Below are positions 51,276-58,945 of a stretch of 64,000 nt of DNA, piece by piece. This DNA comes from Acidimicrobiales bacterium (GTDB lineage Bacteria; Actinomycetota; Acidimicrobiia; Acidimicrobiales; Aldehydirespiratoraceae), in the NCBI GenBank assembly GCA_040219515.1, contig JAVJSI010000010.1:62001-126000 (forward strand), in the 5' to 3' direction. Position 1 is the first letter of the stretch. Each line of letters begins with the position of its first letter. The notes below the pieces were generated by a model. The model ran no database searches and was not told the origin of the DNA. It was given only the letters and a program-made list of their open reading frames with translations. Position numbers and translations under genes: made by a program.

Positions 51276-51569
51276 TCAGCGTTCGAGGTCCAACGAGATG
51301 ACCTCGACAGTGTCATCGGGTCGGAGATCGGCGTAGACGGCGACGAAGGGCACGGTCATTCCTGCGGTGACCATGATCCGGGTGCGGGTGTCTGGCGCCG
51401 GGATCATGGTGCCTTCGTAGTCTTCGGCGAGGGTGTCGATGATCGCGGTCAGGTCGTGGAGCATGAAGTCGGCCGTGGACGGCTCGCCGCTGGCAGATCG
51501 TTCGTCGGGAAGTAGTTGATCGAGGCGATCGAAGAACTGGGGAAGTACGGTGACGCGGCGCCGCGTCAC
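51276..51569 (-). CDS. Putative RelE/ParE-like toxin
   Basis: A 97-residue protein, second gene of a tiny operon. The N-terminus TRRRVTVLPQFFDRLDQLLP and the C-terminal strand pair VPFVAVYADLRPDDTVEVISLDLER have the helix-then-beta layout of RelE/ParE toxins. The ending (charged residues in the last strand) is similar to ParE. The active residues are not certain. The GTG start at 51569 overlaps the upstream stop (GTGA), the classic antitoxin-first arrangement. It is assigned from gene order, size and fold pattern rather than a firm family match. Confidence 0.65.
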   Translation of the reverse strand: MTRRRVTVLPQFFDRLDQLLPDERSASGEPSTADFMLHDLTAIIDTLAEDYEGTMIPAPDTRTRIMVTAGMTVPFVAVYADLRPDDTVEVISLDLER

Positions 51570-51745
51570 TTCTGATCGGCGCGTTCGGCGCCGAGTCGTT
51601 TCGCGGTCTCGAAGATCCGACCCCGAAACTCCTCGGGGATCTCGGCGGGGTCAGTCACGATCCGGTCACGGAACGCCTTGGCCCGCTGATCCGGCGTCAT
51701 GGCATCAAGTTCTTCGGCGGTGAGGGTCTCGTACTTGTCGGCCAT
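51566..51745 (-). CDS. Putative antitoxin of the RelE/ParE-like module
   Basis: A 59-residue acidic/basic helical protein (MADKYETLTAEELDAMTPDQ...), too short for many gene callers. The C-terminal half contains FRDRIVTDPAEIPEEFRGRIFETAKRLG, a helical region that may wrap a toxin. It has no visible DNA-binding motif. ATG 51745 has a TACAGT box 7 nt upstream. It is translationally coupled to the gene after it. Its small size, operon position and coupling suggest an antitoxin; a direct family match is not visible. Confidence 0.65.
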   Translation of the reverse strand: MADKYETLTAEELDAMTPDQRAKAFRDRIVTDPAEIPEEFRGRIFETAKRLGAERADQK

Positions 51746-51752
51746 TGGTAAG

Positions 51753-51758
51753 ACTGTA
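51753..51758 (-). promoter_or_regulatory. -10 box (TACAGT) of toxin-antitoxin operon
   Basis: On the minus strand TACAGT ends 7 nt before ATG 51745. The gap to the divergent peptidase start at 51883 holds no other gene. Confidence 0.45.
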
Positions 51759-51869
51759 CCTCTGCCGGCTGACACGCTTCGGGGCGCCAAACTGTCGGTT
51801 CCGGGTTCCCGGCACTCGGTGTTGACCGCGACGCTTTCACGCTGCTCGCTGACCCGCGCCCGGGTGCCG

Positions 51870-51875
51870 TAGCGT
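51870..51875 (+). promoter_or_regulatory. -10 box (TAGCGT) of S9 peptidase gene
   Basis: TAGCGT ends 7 nt before the GTG start at 51883, with no Shine-Dalgarno sequence between. Confidence 0.5.
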
Positions 51876-51882
51876 CGGGTCA

Positions 51883-53931
51883 GTGCACGACGTCGACCCG
51901 CCATCCGGCCCGCCCGAACCGATCGCCCGGACGGTCCCGCACCGGTGGGGTCGCCCGAGCGGGCCGGTCGACGATCCGTACGCCTGGCTGCGCGACCGCG
52001 ACGACCCGGAGACCATCGCCTACCTGCAGGCGGAGAACGCCTACTGCGACGCCTGGTTCGCCGACCGGGCGGCACTCGTCGACGAGTTGTTCGGCGAGAT
52101 CCGGTCGCGCGTCCAGGAAGACGACGTGTCGGCACCGGTGCGCAAGGGCGAGTGGTACTACGCATCGCAGACCCACGAGGGTCAGAGCTATCCGACCCAC
52201 AGCCGTGGTCGGACGGCGGCGATGGCCACCGACGACGTCCTGCTCGATCAGAACGTCGAGGCGGACGGTCACGACTTCTTCGACCTGGCGGCATTCGAGA
52301 TCAGCCCCGATCACGGCCGCCTGGCGTGGTCGGCCGACACGGCCGGCGACGAACACTTCACCCTCCGGATCCGCGACCTCGGCCGCGGCGTCGACCTCGA
52401 TGACGAGGTGCACGACACGACATATGCCGGTGTTGCGTGGTCGGCCGACGGTCGGTTCGTGTTCTACGTGGCACCCGACGACCAGGAACGCCCGTTCCGG
52501 GTCATGCGCCACGAGGTCGGCACCGGCCAGTCCGACGACGTCGAGGTGTACCGCGACGACGACGAGCGGTTCTTCGTCGGCGTCGAGGCGACGCGCAGCG
52601 GCCAGTGGATCGTGATCGGATCGGTCAGCAAGACGTCGTCGGAGTTCGCGTTGATCCCCGCTGCGGCGCCGACATCGGCGCCGACCGTGGTCCGGCCACG
52701 GGTCGCCGACGTCGAGTACCGCGTCGACCACTGGGTCGACCGCTTCGTGATCCTCACCAACGACGACGCGGTCGACTTCCGGGTCATGGAGGCGTCGCTC
52801 GGGGACCCCGGCGAGTGGACCGAGCTCGTGCCCCACGAGCCGGGACGCCGAATCGTGACGATCGAACCGTTCGCCGGCCATCTCGCGCTGCTCGAGTGGC
52901 GCGAAGCTCAGCCGCAGGTGCGGGTGGTCACCGGCGACGGGGCCGACCGACTGCTCGACATCGACCCCGAACCCCACGACATCGAGTTCGGGCACAACGA
53001 GGAGTGGTTGACGAGCGTCGTCCGTCTCACGCACCAGTCCCTGACCTCGCCGGCGCGGGTGATCGACGTCGGGCTCGACGACGGCGACATCACCGTCGTG
53101 AAGCAGATGCCGACCCCGAACGTCGACCTCGGCGACTACACCGCGACCCGGCGATGGGCCACGGCCGCCGACGGCACCAAGGTGCCGGTCGACGTCGTCC
53201 GTCACGTCGACACCCCCGTCGACGGCACTGCACCGTGCTGCGTCTACGGCTACGGGTCCTACGAGGTCTCCCTGCCGCCGTGGTTCTCGGTCGCCCGGCT
53301 GTCGCTGCTGGACCGCGGCGTCGTGTGGGCCCTCGTGCATCCGCGCGGCGGCGGCGAACTCGGTCGGCAGTGGTACCTCGACGGCAAGCTGCTCTCGAAA
53401 CGCAACACGTTCACCGACACGCTGGCGGCGACCGACCACCTGGTCGACGTCGGCGTCGCTCATCCCGAGCGGCTGGCCATTCGCGGCGGGAGCGCGGGCG
53501 GGCTGCTGGTCGGTGCCTGCATCACGATGCGCCCCGAGCGCTACGCCGCCGCGGTGGCCGAGGTGCCGTTCGTCGACGTGACGACGACGATGAGCGACCC
53601 GACCCTTCCGCTGACGGTCACCGAGTGGGAGGAATGGGGCGACCCTCGCGACGAGCCGCACGCGTCCTACATCGCCGGGTACTCGCCCTACGACAACACG
53701 GTGGCGGCCGACTATCCGGCCGTGTACGTGACGGCCGGGCTCAACGACCCGCGGGTGAGCTTCCACGAGCCGGCGAAGTGGACCGCGAAGCTGCGCTCGG
53801 CGCGGACCAACGACGCACTCGTGCTGTTGCACACCGAGATGGGCGCCGGCCACGCCGGCCCGAGCGGGCGCTACGACGCCTGGCGTGACGAGGCCAAGGT
53901 CATCGCGTTCCTGCTGGATGCCCTCGGCTGA
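51883..53931 (+). CDS. S9 family prolyl oligopeptidase / oligopeptidase B
   Basis: A 682-residue serine peptidase. The N-terminus (HRWGRPSGPVDDPYAWLRDRDDPETIAYLQAEN) matches oligopeptidase B, the middle is a seven-bladed propeller gate, and the C-terminal alpha/beta-hydrolase holds the triad S537 (GGSAGG), D622 (GLNDPR) and H657 (GAGHAG). It cleaves short peptides, in type B after basic residues. There is no signal peptide, so it is cytoplasmic. The GTG start at 51883 was chosen because of its TAGCGT box and natural N-terminus. It is a single-gene transcription unit. Confidence 0.94.
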   Translation: MHDVDPPSGPPEPIARTVPHRWGRPSGPVDDPYAWLRDRDDPETIAYLQAENAYCDAWFADRAALVDELFGEIRSRVQEDDVSAPVRKGEWYYASQTHEGQSYPTHSRGRTAAMATDDVLLDQNVEADGHDFFDLAAFEISPDHGRLAWSADTAGDEHFTLRIRDLGRGVDLDDEVHDTTYAGVAWSADGRFVFYVAPDDQERPFRVMRHEVGTGQSDDVEVYRDDDERFFVGVEATRSGQWIVIGSVSKTSSEFALIPAAAPTSAPTVVRPRVADVEYRVDHWVDRFVILTNDDAVDFRVMEASLGDPGEWTELVPHEPGRRIVTIEPFAGHLALLEWREAQPQVRVVTGDGADRLLDIDPEPHDIEFGHNEEWLTSVVRLTHQSLTSPARVIDVGLDDGDITVVKQMPTPNVDLGDYTATRRWATAADGTKVPVDVVRHVDTPVDGTAPCCVYGYGSYEVSLPPWFSVARLSLLDRGVVWALVHPRGGGELGRQWYLDGKLLSKRNTFTDTLAATDHLVDVGVAHPERLAIRGGSAGGLLVGACITMRPERYAAAVAEVPFVDVTTTMSDPTLPLTVTEWEEWGDPRDEPHASYIAGYSPYDNTVAADYPAVYVTAGLNDPRVSFHEPAKWTAKLRSARTNDALVLLHTEMGAGHAGPSGRYDAWRDEAKVIAFLLDALG

Positions 53932-54191
53932 GCCGGCAGGTGCCGTCGCGATCTGCGGTGGGCCGGGTCGGGGGCGATGTCACGGCTCATTCGGTTGACG
54001 TGTTCGATGACGATCGCGTCGCGACCATCGATGACCCCGATGGTCACCTCGAACATCGTGACACGCACCGAGGCCACACATGACCTCGCAGACACGACGG
54101 AACGCGCTCACTTCGCCGCCAGGTGACGCGGCGTGCACCTCTCATCCCCAGGGACCAGAACGTGGATGAATGGCTGTGGATATGCCTCCAC
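53932..54191. other. Intergenic region without a supported gene
   Basis: The longest gene-free stretch in the window. It contains a short minus-strand open frame (53871-54095) overlapping the peptidase end, without start signal or recognisable product, and no clear repeat. The promoter of the selenoprotein candidate begins at its right end. Confidence 0.6.
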
Positions 54192-54197
54192 TACGGT
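54192..54197 (+). promoter_or_regulatory. -10 box (TACGGT) of selenoprotein gene
   Basis: TACGGT ends 6 nt before ATG 54204. It is the evidence for starting at 54204 rather than at the in-frame ATG at 54123. Confidence 0.5.
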
Positions 54198-54203
54198 GCC
54201 TCC

Positions 54204-55310
54204 ATGATCGTCGATGACCTCACCGTGGATCGCCGGGCCTTCGAGGCGCGCACCGGTTGGCAGCTCAAGCCGGAAGGCGCGTGCAAGGGGGAGCTCTGCA
54301 TTCCGTTGGTCGAGCCGTCGGTGGGGGACACGGTCCAGCTCGATGTGATCGCGGACCAGCTCGGCCTGGCGCTCGTCCACGATCCCGACGTCGGGCTCTG
54401 GGCCACCGGTCCCGAGACCATCGGCGCTCGGGCCCTCGCCACCGCCCAGGCCCCCAACCTCACGCTCCCCGGCCTCGACGGATCCACGTTCGAGCTGGAT
54501 TCGCTGCGGGGAAAGAAGGTCGTCCTCTACGCCTGGGCACCGTATTGAGGTTGCTCCGGTGACCTGCCCGTGTGGCAGGCATTCCGCGAGCAGGTGAAGG
54601 ACAAGGGCGTCGAGATCGTCACCGTGGGCATGGATGCCGCCGGCGCGGAGGCCTGCCGTCCGTTCATCGAGGCGGCGTCGCCCGCCCACCCGTCGCTGAT
54701 CGACACCACGCACCGCATGGCCGAGCAGTTCGGCGTGATCAACATTCCCAACGCGGTGTGGATCGACGAAGAAGGGATCATCGTGCGTCCGGCCGAGCTC
54801 GCGACGGCACCGCCGTCGATCAGCAACGACCGCAAGAATCCGATGGCGGGGATGACCGAGATCCCGGCGCGGATGATGGACATCTTCACCGAAGCGATGC
54901 AGTTCGAGGCCGACCCGGCCGCCTACGAGGCCGCGCTGCGGGACTGGATCGAGCACGGTTCGGCCAGCCGCTTCGCGCTCGGCCCCGCCGAGGTCGTCGA
55001 GCGTTCACGGCCTCGCAGCGCCGACACCTCGAAGGGGCAGGCCCACTTCGAGCTGGCCTGTCACCTCGAGCAGGCGGGTGACCACGAGGCTGCCATCGGT
55101 CACTTCCGCGAGGCGCATCGGCTGGTGCCCGACAACTTCGCCTACCGCCGCCAGGCCTGGTCGCTCGAACCGGCGCCCGAGGGCCCGATCCAGCGCTTCT
55201 GGCAGGGCCCGGTCGAGGGAGCGGAAGACGACTGGCCCTACGACAGCGAGTGGCTGAGCGACGTGCGAGCGATGGGCCCGGCCAACTACTACCCCAAGGT
55301 CGATCTCTGA
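54204..55310 (+). CDS. Candidate selenoprotein: ResA/thioredoxin-like WAxxUGC redox protein with C-terminal TPR-like region
   Basis: A single 369-codon frame interrupted by one TGA at 54546-54548, which falls at codon 115 in WAPY-(TGA)-GCSGD. In thioredoxin/AhpC-TSA proteins this is where the attacking Cys stands, so the TGA is best read as selenocysteine (U115), with C117 as the resolving thiol. Before it is a 108-residue domain ending APNLTLPGLDGSTFELDSLRGKKVVLYAWAPY, the usual ResA entry; after it the fold continues to the cis-Pro in NIPNAVW (P182). A TPR-like helical pair (residues 278-312) follows. A SECIS-like hairpin lies just after the TGA. Read as ordinary stop, both halves would be nonfunctional. 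No sel gene is in the window. Confidence 0.82.
54557..54586 (+). promoter_or_regulatory. Bacterial SECIS-like stem-loop
   Basis: CCTGCC (54563-54568) pairs perfectly with GGCAGG (54574-54579) around the loop CGTGT (54569-54573). A lower stem CGG (54557-54559) / CCG (54584-54586) is separated by a TGA/CATT internal loop. The apical loop begins 20 nt after the TGA and has G at its second position, matching the known bacterial SECIS rules (loop 16-37 nt after UGA, G in the first two loop bases). Confidence 0.75.
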
Positions 55311-57607
55311 CGAGCGGGTCCCACGTCCCGCCGCTCCGGCCGGCCGAGGTCGGGGTTCGGTGTCGGCCTCGCGAAGAAGTACCCCTGCCCGAGCCGGCAA
55401 CCCAACTGCGACAGGGTCTGTGCCTGCTCCGCGGTCTCGATTCCCTCGGCGATCACGTCGAGGTCGAGCTCCGCCGCCAGGGAGAGAATCGTGCGGACGA
55501 TGGCGATGTTGTTGCTGGCGCCACCGATCTCAGCCACGAAGCTGCGGTCGATCTTCAGGCTGTCGACCGGGAGCATTCGCAGATACGTGAGCGACGAGTA
55601 TCCAGTGCCGAAGTCATCCATCGAGAGCCGCACCCCGAGTTGGCGCAGTTCGGCCAACGCGTGGAGAGACACGTCCAGGTCGTCGATGATGGCGGTCTCG
55701 GTGATCTCGAGAACCAGCGCGTCCGGCGGTAGCGAAACCGACTCGAGGATGCGGCGCACGCGGGCCGGGAACAGTTGGTCGCTCAGCTGTCGCGGGGAGA
55801 CGTTCACGCTGATGTACAGACCTGGTTGGTCGGCGTCGGTGCTGTCGCCGCTGCGCCATTCAGCGAGCTGACGACATGCGACCTCCAGGACCCAGTCGCC
55901 GATCAGACCGATCAATCCCGCTCGCTCCGCGATCGAGATGAACTCATCGGGTCCGACGGTGCCCAGCCGCCGGTTGGTCCAGCGCACCAAGGCCTCGCAC
56001 CCGACCGGGTTCTGAGCGGGAAGCGAAACGATGGGCTGGTAGACGACGGAGAGTTCGTCGCGAGCGATCGCCCCGCGGAGCTCCACCTCGATCTCGGTGC
56101 GGCGTCTGGTGCGGATTTCGAGTTCGTCGTCGAACAGCACCGCCATCAACTCGGGACGTCGTTTGCTCTCGTAGAGCGCAACGTCGGAACGACGGAACAA
56201 CTCCGTCGCCGACACGGTGTCGTCGCCGACCGCCCACGCAACGCCGACGCTCGCCGAGAGGTGGTGCTCCAACCCGTCGATCTCGACCGGTAGTTCGAGC
56301 GCCTGCGCCACCTGGGCCGCGATTGCGGTGAGGGGTTCCCTGCTCTCGACCCGGTCGCAGAGCACGGCGAACTCATCGCCACCCATCCGGGCGATGAGGC
56401 CGTCGGAACCCACGCAGGACGCCATCCGGCGCGCGACAACCCCGAGAACACCGTCCCCCGCAGGGTGACCATGGCGGTCGTTGATCTTCTTGAAATCGTC
56501 CAGGTCGATCAGCACGATCCCGACGCCGGACCCGTCCGACTGTCGCCGCTCGAACGCCTGGCGAAGTCGATCACCGAACAACACGCGGTTGGGGAGACCG
56601 GTCAGTCCGTCGTGGGTGGCCTGCACGGTCAGAAGGGTGTTCACCTCCTCCCGGTCAGCGAGTTCGCTCATCGTCGAGGCGACCACGAAGCTGGTGACGA
56701 GGGCGATCGCGAGAAAGAACTGGATCGAGATCACGTGGGGTTCGCCGTCACCGGCTGCGAACGGTCCCCAGCCGTGCGAGGTCGCGATGTTCGCGGCGAG
56801 TGAGACGATGAAACCTGCCCCGGCCGCCGACCGCAGGCCGAATCGCATCCCGGTCCACAGGAGGACGACCAGGACGAGATAGGGCACCAGGGCCGAACCC
56901 GTCGGGCCGAGGTTCGCGAAGCTGAGAGCCACAGCGGACACCATCAGGGTGCCGAGGGCGAATCGCTCACGGCCGTTGCGGGGGGTACCCCGCCGACTCG
57001 TGTACGTCATGAGGAGCGGGACCATCACGAGTACGCCCAGGCCGTCGCCGACGACCCATTCGAGCCAGGTGCTGCTCCATGACCGGTCGTAGGCGCTCAG
57101 GGTGCCCGCCGTACCGATCGTCGCGCCGACGACCGGGGCCAACACGACTGCGCCGAGAAAGAAGATCGCCGTCATGCCGTCCTGACGGGAGTCACGGGAA
57201 TTGCCGTAGCGGCGCAGGATCGTTGCGCCCAAGGCGGGCTCGACGACGTTCGCCACTGCCCACCAGATCGCCGGAACGAGCGGCATCATGCCCAGCGCGA
57301 ACGCGAGGGCGGTCGGCGACACGATGCCGGCGATCACCCATCCCCACCGGCGCACCGGAACGACCAGCATTGCCACGACCGCCAACCCCGCCGCCGGCCA
57401 GAATCCCGCGGACGTGGTGGTGACGTCACCCCGCCAGACGACCGTCAGGCTGAGCACGATGCACAACGCCCCGACCACAGCGGAGATACGCAGGCCCGAG
57501 GTCGAGGCGATCGTGTCGCCATCGAGGGACCCGCCGCGCAGCGTACGAATCGTCCATGGCGCGGGCGACGGCGGGTACTCCGCTCCCGGGAACGATTCAC
57601 TCTTCAT
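55289..57607 (-). CDS. MASE1-GGDEF-EAL c-di-GMP enzyme
   Basis: A 772-residue membrane protein. A MASE1-like sensor with about eight to nine hydrophobic segments (residues 40-310) is followed by GGDEF (motif intact at 409-413) and EAL (538-540, with ITETAIIDD, DDFGTGYSSL, KIDRSF and AEGIET). The I-site before GGDEF is missing. With both motifs intact it could make or break c-di-GMP; the complete EAL set suggests phosphodiesterase activity is possible. Its 3' end overlaps the tail of the selenoprotein gene by 22 bp (convergent). ATG 57607 gives the natural N-terminus. The gap to the next gene holds nothing visible. Confidence 0.92.
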   Translation of the reverse strand: MKSESFPGAEYPPSPAPWTIRTLRGGSLDGDTIASTSGLRISAVVGALCIVLSLTVVWRGDVTTTSAGFWPAAGLAVVAMLVVPVRRWGWVIAGIVSPTALAFALGMMPLVPAIWWAVANVVEPALGATILRRYGNSRDSRQDGMTAIFFLGAVVLAPVVGATIGTAGTLSAYDRSWSSTWLEWVVGDGLGVLVMVPLLMTYTSRRGTPRNGRERFALGTLMVSAVALSFANLGPTGSALVPYLVLVVLLWTGMRFGLRSAAGAGFIVSLAANIATSHGWGPFAAGDGEPHVISIQFFLAIALVTSFVVASTMSELADREEVNTLLTVQATHDGLTGLPNRVLFGDRLRQAFERRQSDGSGVGIVLIDLDDFKKINDRHGHPAGDGVLGVVARRMASCVGSDGLIARMGGDEFAVLCDRVESREPLTAIAAQVAQALELPVEIDGLEHHLSASVGVAWAVGDDTVSATELFRRSDVALYESKRRPELMAVLFDDELEIRTRRRTEIEVELRGAIARDELSVVYQPIVSLPAQNPVGCEALVRWTNRRLGTVGPDEFISIAERAGLIGLIGDWVLEVACRQLAEWRSGDSTDADQPGLYISVNVSPRQLSDQLFPARVRRILESVSLPPDALVLEITETAIIDDLDVSLHALAELRQLGVRLSMDDFGTGYSSLTYLRMLPVDSLKIDRSFVAEIGGASNNIAIVRTILSLAAELDLDVIAEGIETAEQAQTLSQLGCRLGQGYFFARPTPNPDLGRPERRDVGPARQRSTLG

Positions 57608-57801
57608 TCGCCGTGGCCTTCATGTGCTCCGTCCTCGACCTGATGGTGTCCGTCTCGTCGAAGCCGACAACCAGGGGCCGTGAGCGAAGTGATCGCCGAA
57701 CTCCGACGTGCACTCCAATCGGCGTGCGGAGAGAGATCTTGAGCAGGGGCAGGTTCAGACGGCGTTTGCGCAGCGTTCCCGGCGGGAGGAACGTGCGGGC
57801 G

Positions 57802-58806
57802 CTAGCTGACCCATTCGATGCGATAGGAGAGGTCGTGTCCCGCCTTCTCCGAGTACTCGCGAATCGATTTGCGGGCGAGCTTCAGCGTCACTGCGGCGGG
57901 GAGCAATCCGCTGACCCGGCCGAAGAGCGTGCGGCGCTCACCGATCGGAGCAGCGTTCCCCGTCGCGAACGTGACGTCGACGCGAGCCTGGCGGTGGCCG
58001 GCCTGGTCCAACAGCTTCGAGAGTCGCTCGAACATCTGAACGAGAGGATCGGCCCGATGGGTCGACCAGTTGGCCGGCGGCACGAAGTCGACGAAGTGCA
58101 TCAGGTGGTAGTTGAGATTGATCCAGAGGCTCTCGGCGTCGAGCGACAGCGGCTCGTTGTCGATGACCCGGTGGCAGTGGAGGGCCTCGAGGTCGTCGAG
58201 CCGGTGGAGGTTCTCCTCCAGCTCGTCGAGAAGGTCCCCGTCGTAGAACAGCCGGAGGATCGACGGGAACGCCTCCACGTGGCGCGCCTCGAACTCGGTG
58301 AGGAGTTCCCTCAACTCGGGGATCTTGGCAGCGTCCATGGCGAAGGTGTTGGTCGCGGTGCCCAGAATCGAGTGGAGAAGGGCCACGTTGGGCGAGTGTT
58401 CCGGGTAGTGGCGGGCGGAATAGTCGTGACAGAAGACGAGGTGCTCGAGGAAGGTGCCGTCGGCGTGTTCCATGCTGAAGTCGCACTCGCGCACCATGAA
58501 GTCGATCAGGCGCTGATCGATCGGTGGTGCCGGCTGGGCGGTCTCGGCGGCGGCGTAGGCGGCCTCGACCTCGGCCGCCGCGTCGGCGTCCCAGGTCGCC
58601 TCCTTGGCGAGCTTCTCGTCCATGAACTTGCGGGCGAGACCCTCGAGGCCCCCGAAGATCGTCCGGCCCATGTCGAAATCGGCCATGCGGGTGACCCGGA
58701 CCTGTCCGGTGTGGTCGACGGCACCACCGACCGTGATCGCCGCCTTGCGCTGCAGATTCAGCGTCGCCTTCAGCTCGGCGCTCTCGGTGGTGTCGCTCCC
58801 GGTCAC
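57802..58806 (-). CDS. Conserved hypothetical protein
   Basis: A 334-residue soluble protein I do not recognise. It starts at GTG 58806 after GGAGGG, an unusually good ribosome site here. It is acidic and helical, with several His/Glu clusters (VFCHDYSARHYPEHS near 145, LEALHCHRVIDNEPL near 215, NYHLMHFVDF near 240) that could hold metal, and a C-terminal basic segment. There is no signal peptide or membrane helix. A TAGGCT box (complement of about 58837-58842) lies upstream. The convergent and divergent neighbours give no clue to function. Confidence 0.65.
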   Translation of the reverse strand: MTGSDTTESAELKATLNLQRKAAITVGGAVDHTGQVRVTRMADFDMGRTIFGGLEGLARKFMDEKLAKEATWDADAAAEVEAAYAAAETAQPAPPIDQRLIDFMVRECDFSMEHADGTFLEHLVFCHDYSARHYPEHSPNVALLHSILGTATNTFAMDAAKIPELRELLTEFEARHVEAFPSILRLFYDGDLLDELEENLHRLDDLEALHCHRVIDNEPLSLDAESLWINLNYHLMHFVDFVPPANWSTHRADPLVQMFERLSKLLDQAGHRQARVDVTFATGNAAPIGERRTLFGRVSGLLPAAVTLKLARKSIREYSEKAGHDLSYRIEWVS

Positions 58807-58945
58807 GTGCCCTCCGTCCGTCTGGACCTCGATCCTCGAGCCTAGACCCGCCTCGCCGTGACGGCCGCTCGGTACAAATTGGTCTCACATGAGAATATGT
58901 TCCAGACTGCGCGTCGCATCCGCCTGTCAGTATTCGAGGACATTC

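Noticed and set aside
53871-54095. A 74-codon minus-strand frame after the S9 peptidase
   Set aside because: It overlaps the peptidase end and has no promoter box, ribosome site or family match; a small gene cannot be excluded.
54123-54548. A separate 141-codon gene ending at the TGA, followed by a 246-codon gene
   Set aside because: Both parts are in one frame and are halves of one thioredoxin-like fold; no ribosome site or start fits the second part near 54570.
54546-54548. The TGA as a nonsense mutation or frameshift in a pseudogene
   Set aside because: Possible in principle, but the frame is intact on both sides, the codon sits at the catalytic place, Cys follows two codons later and a SECIS-like hairpin is present.
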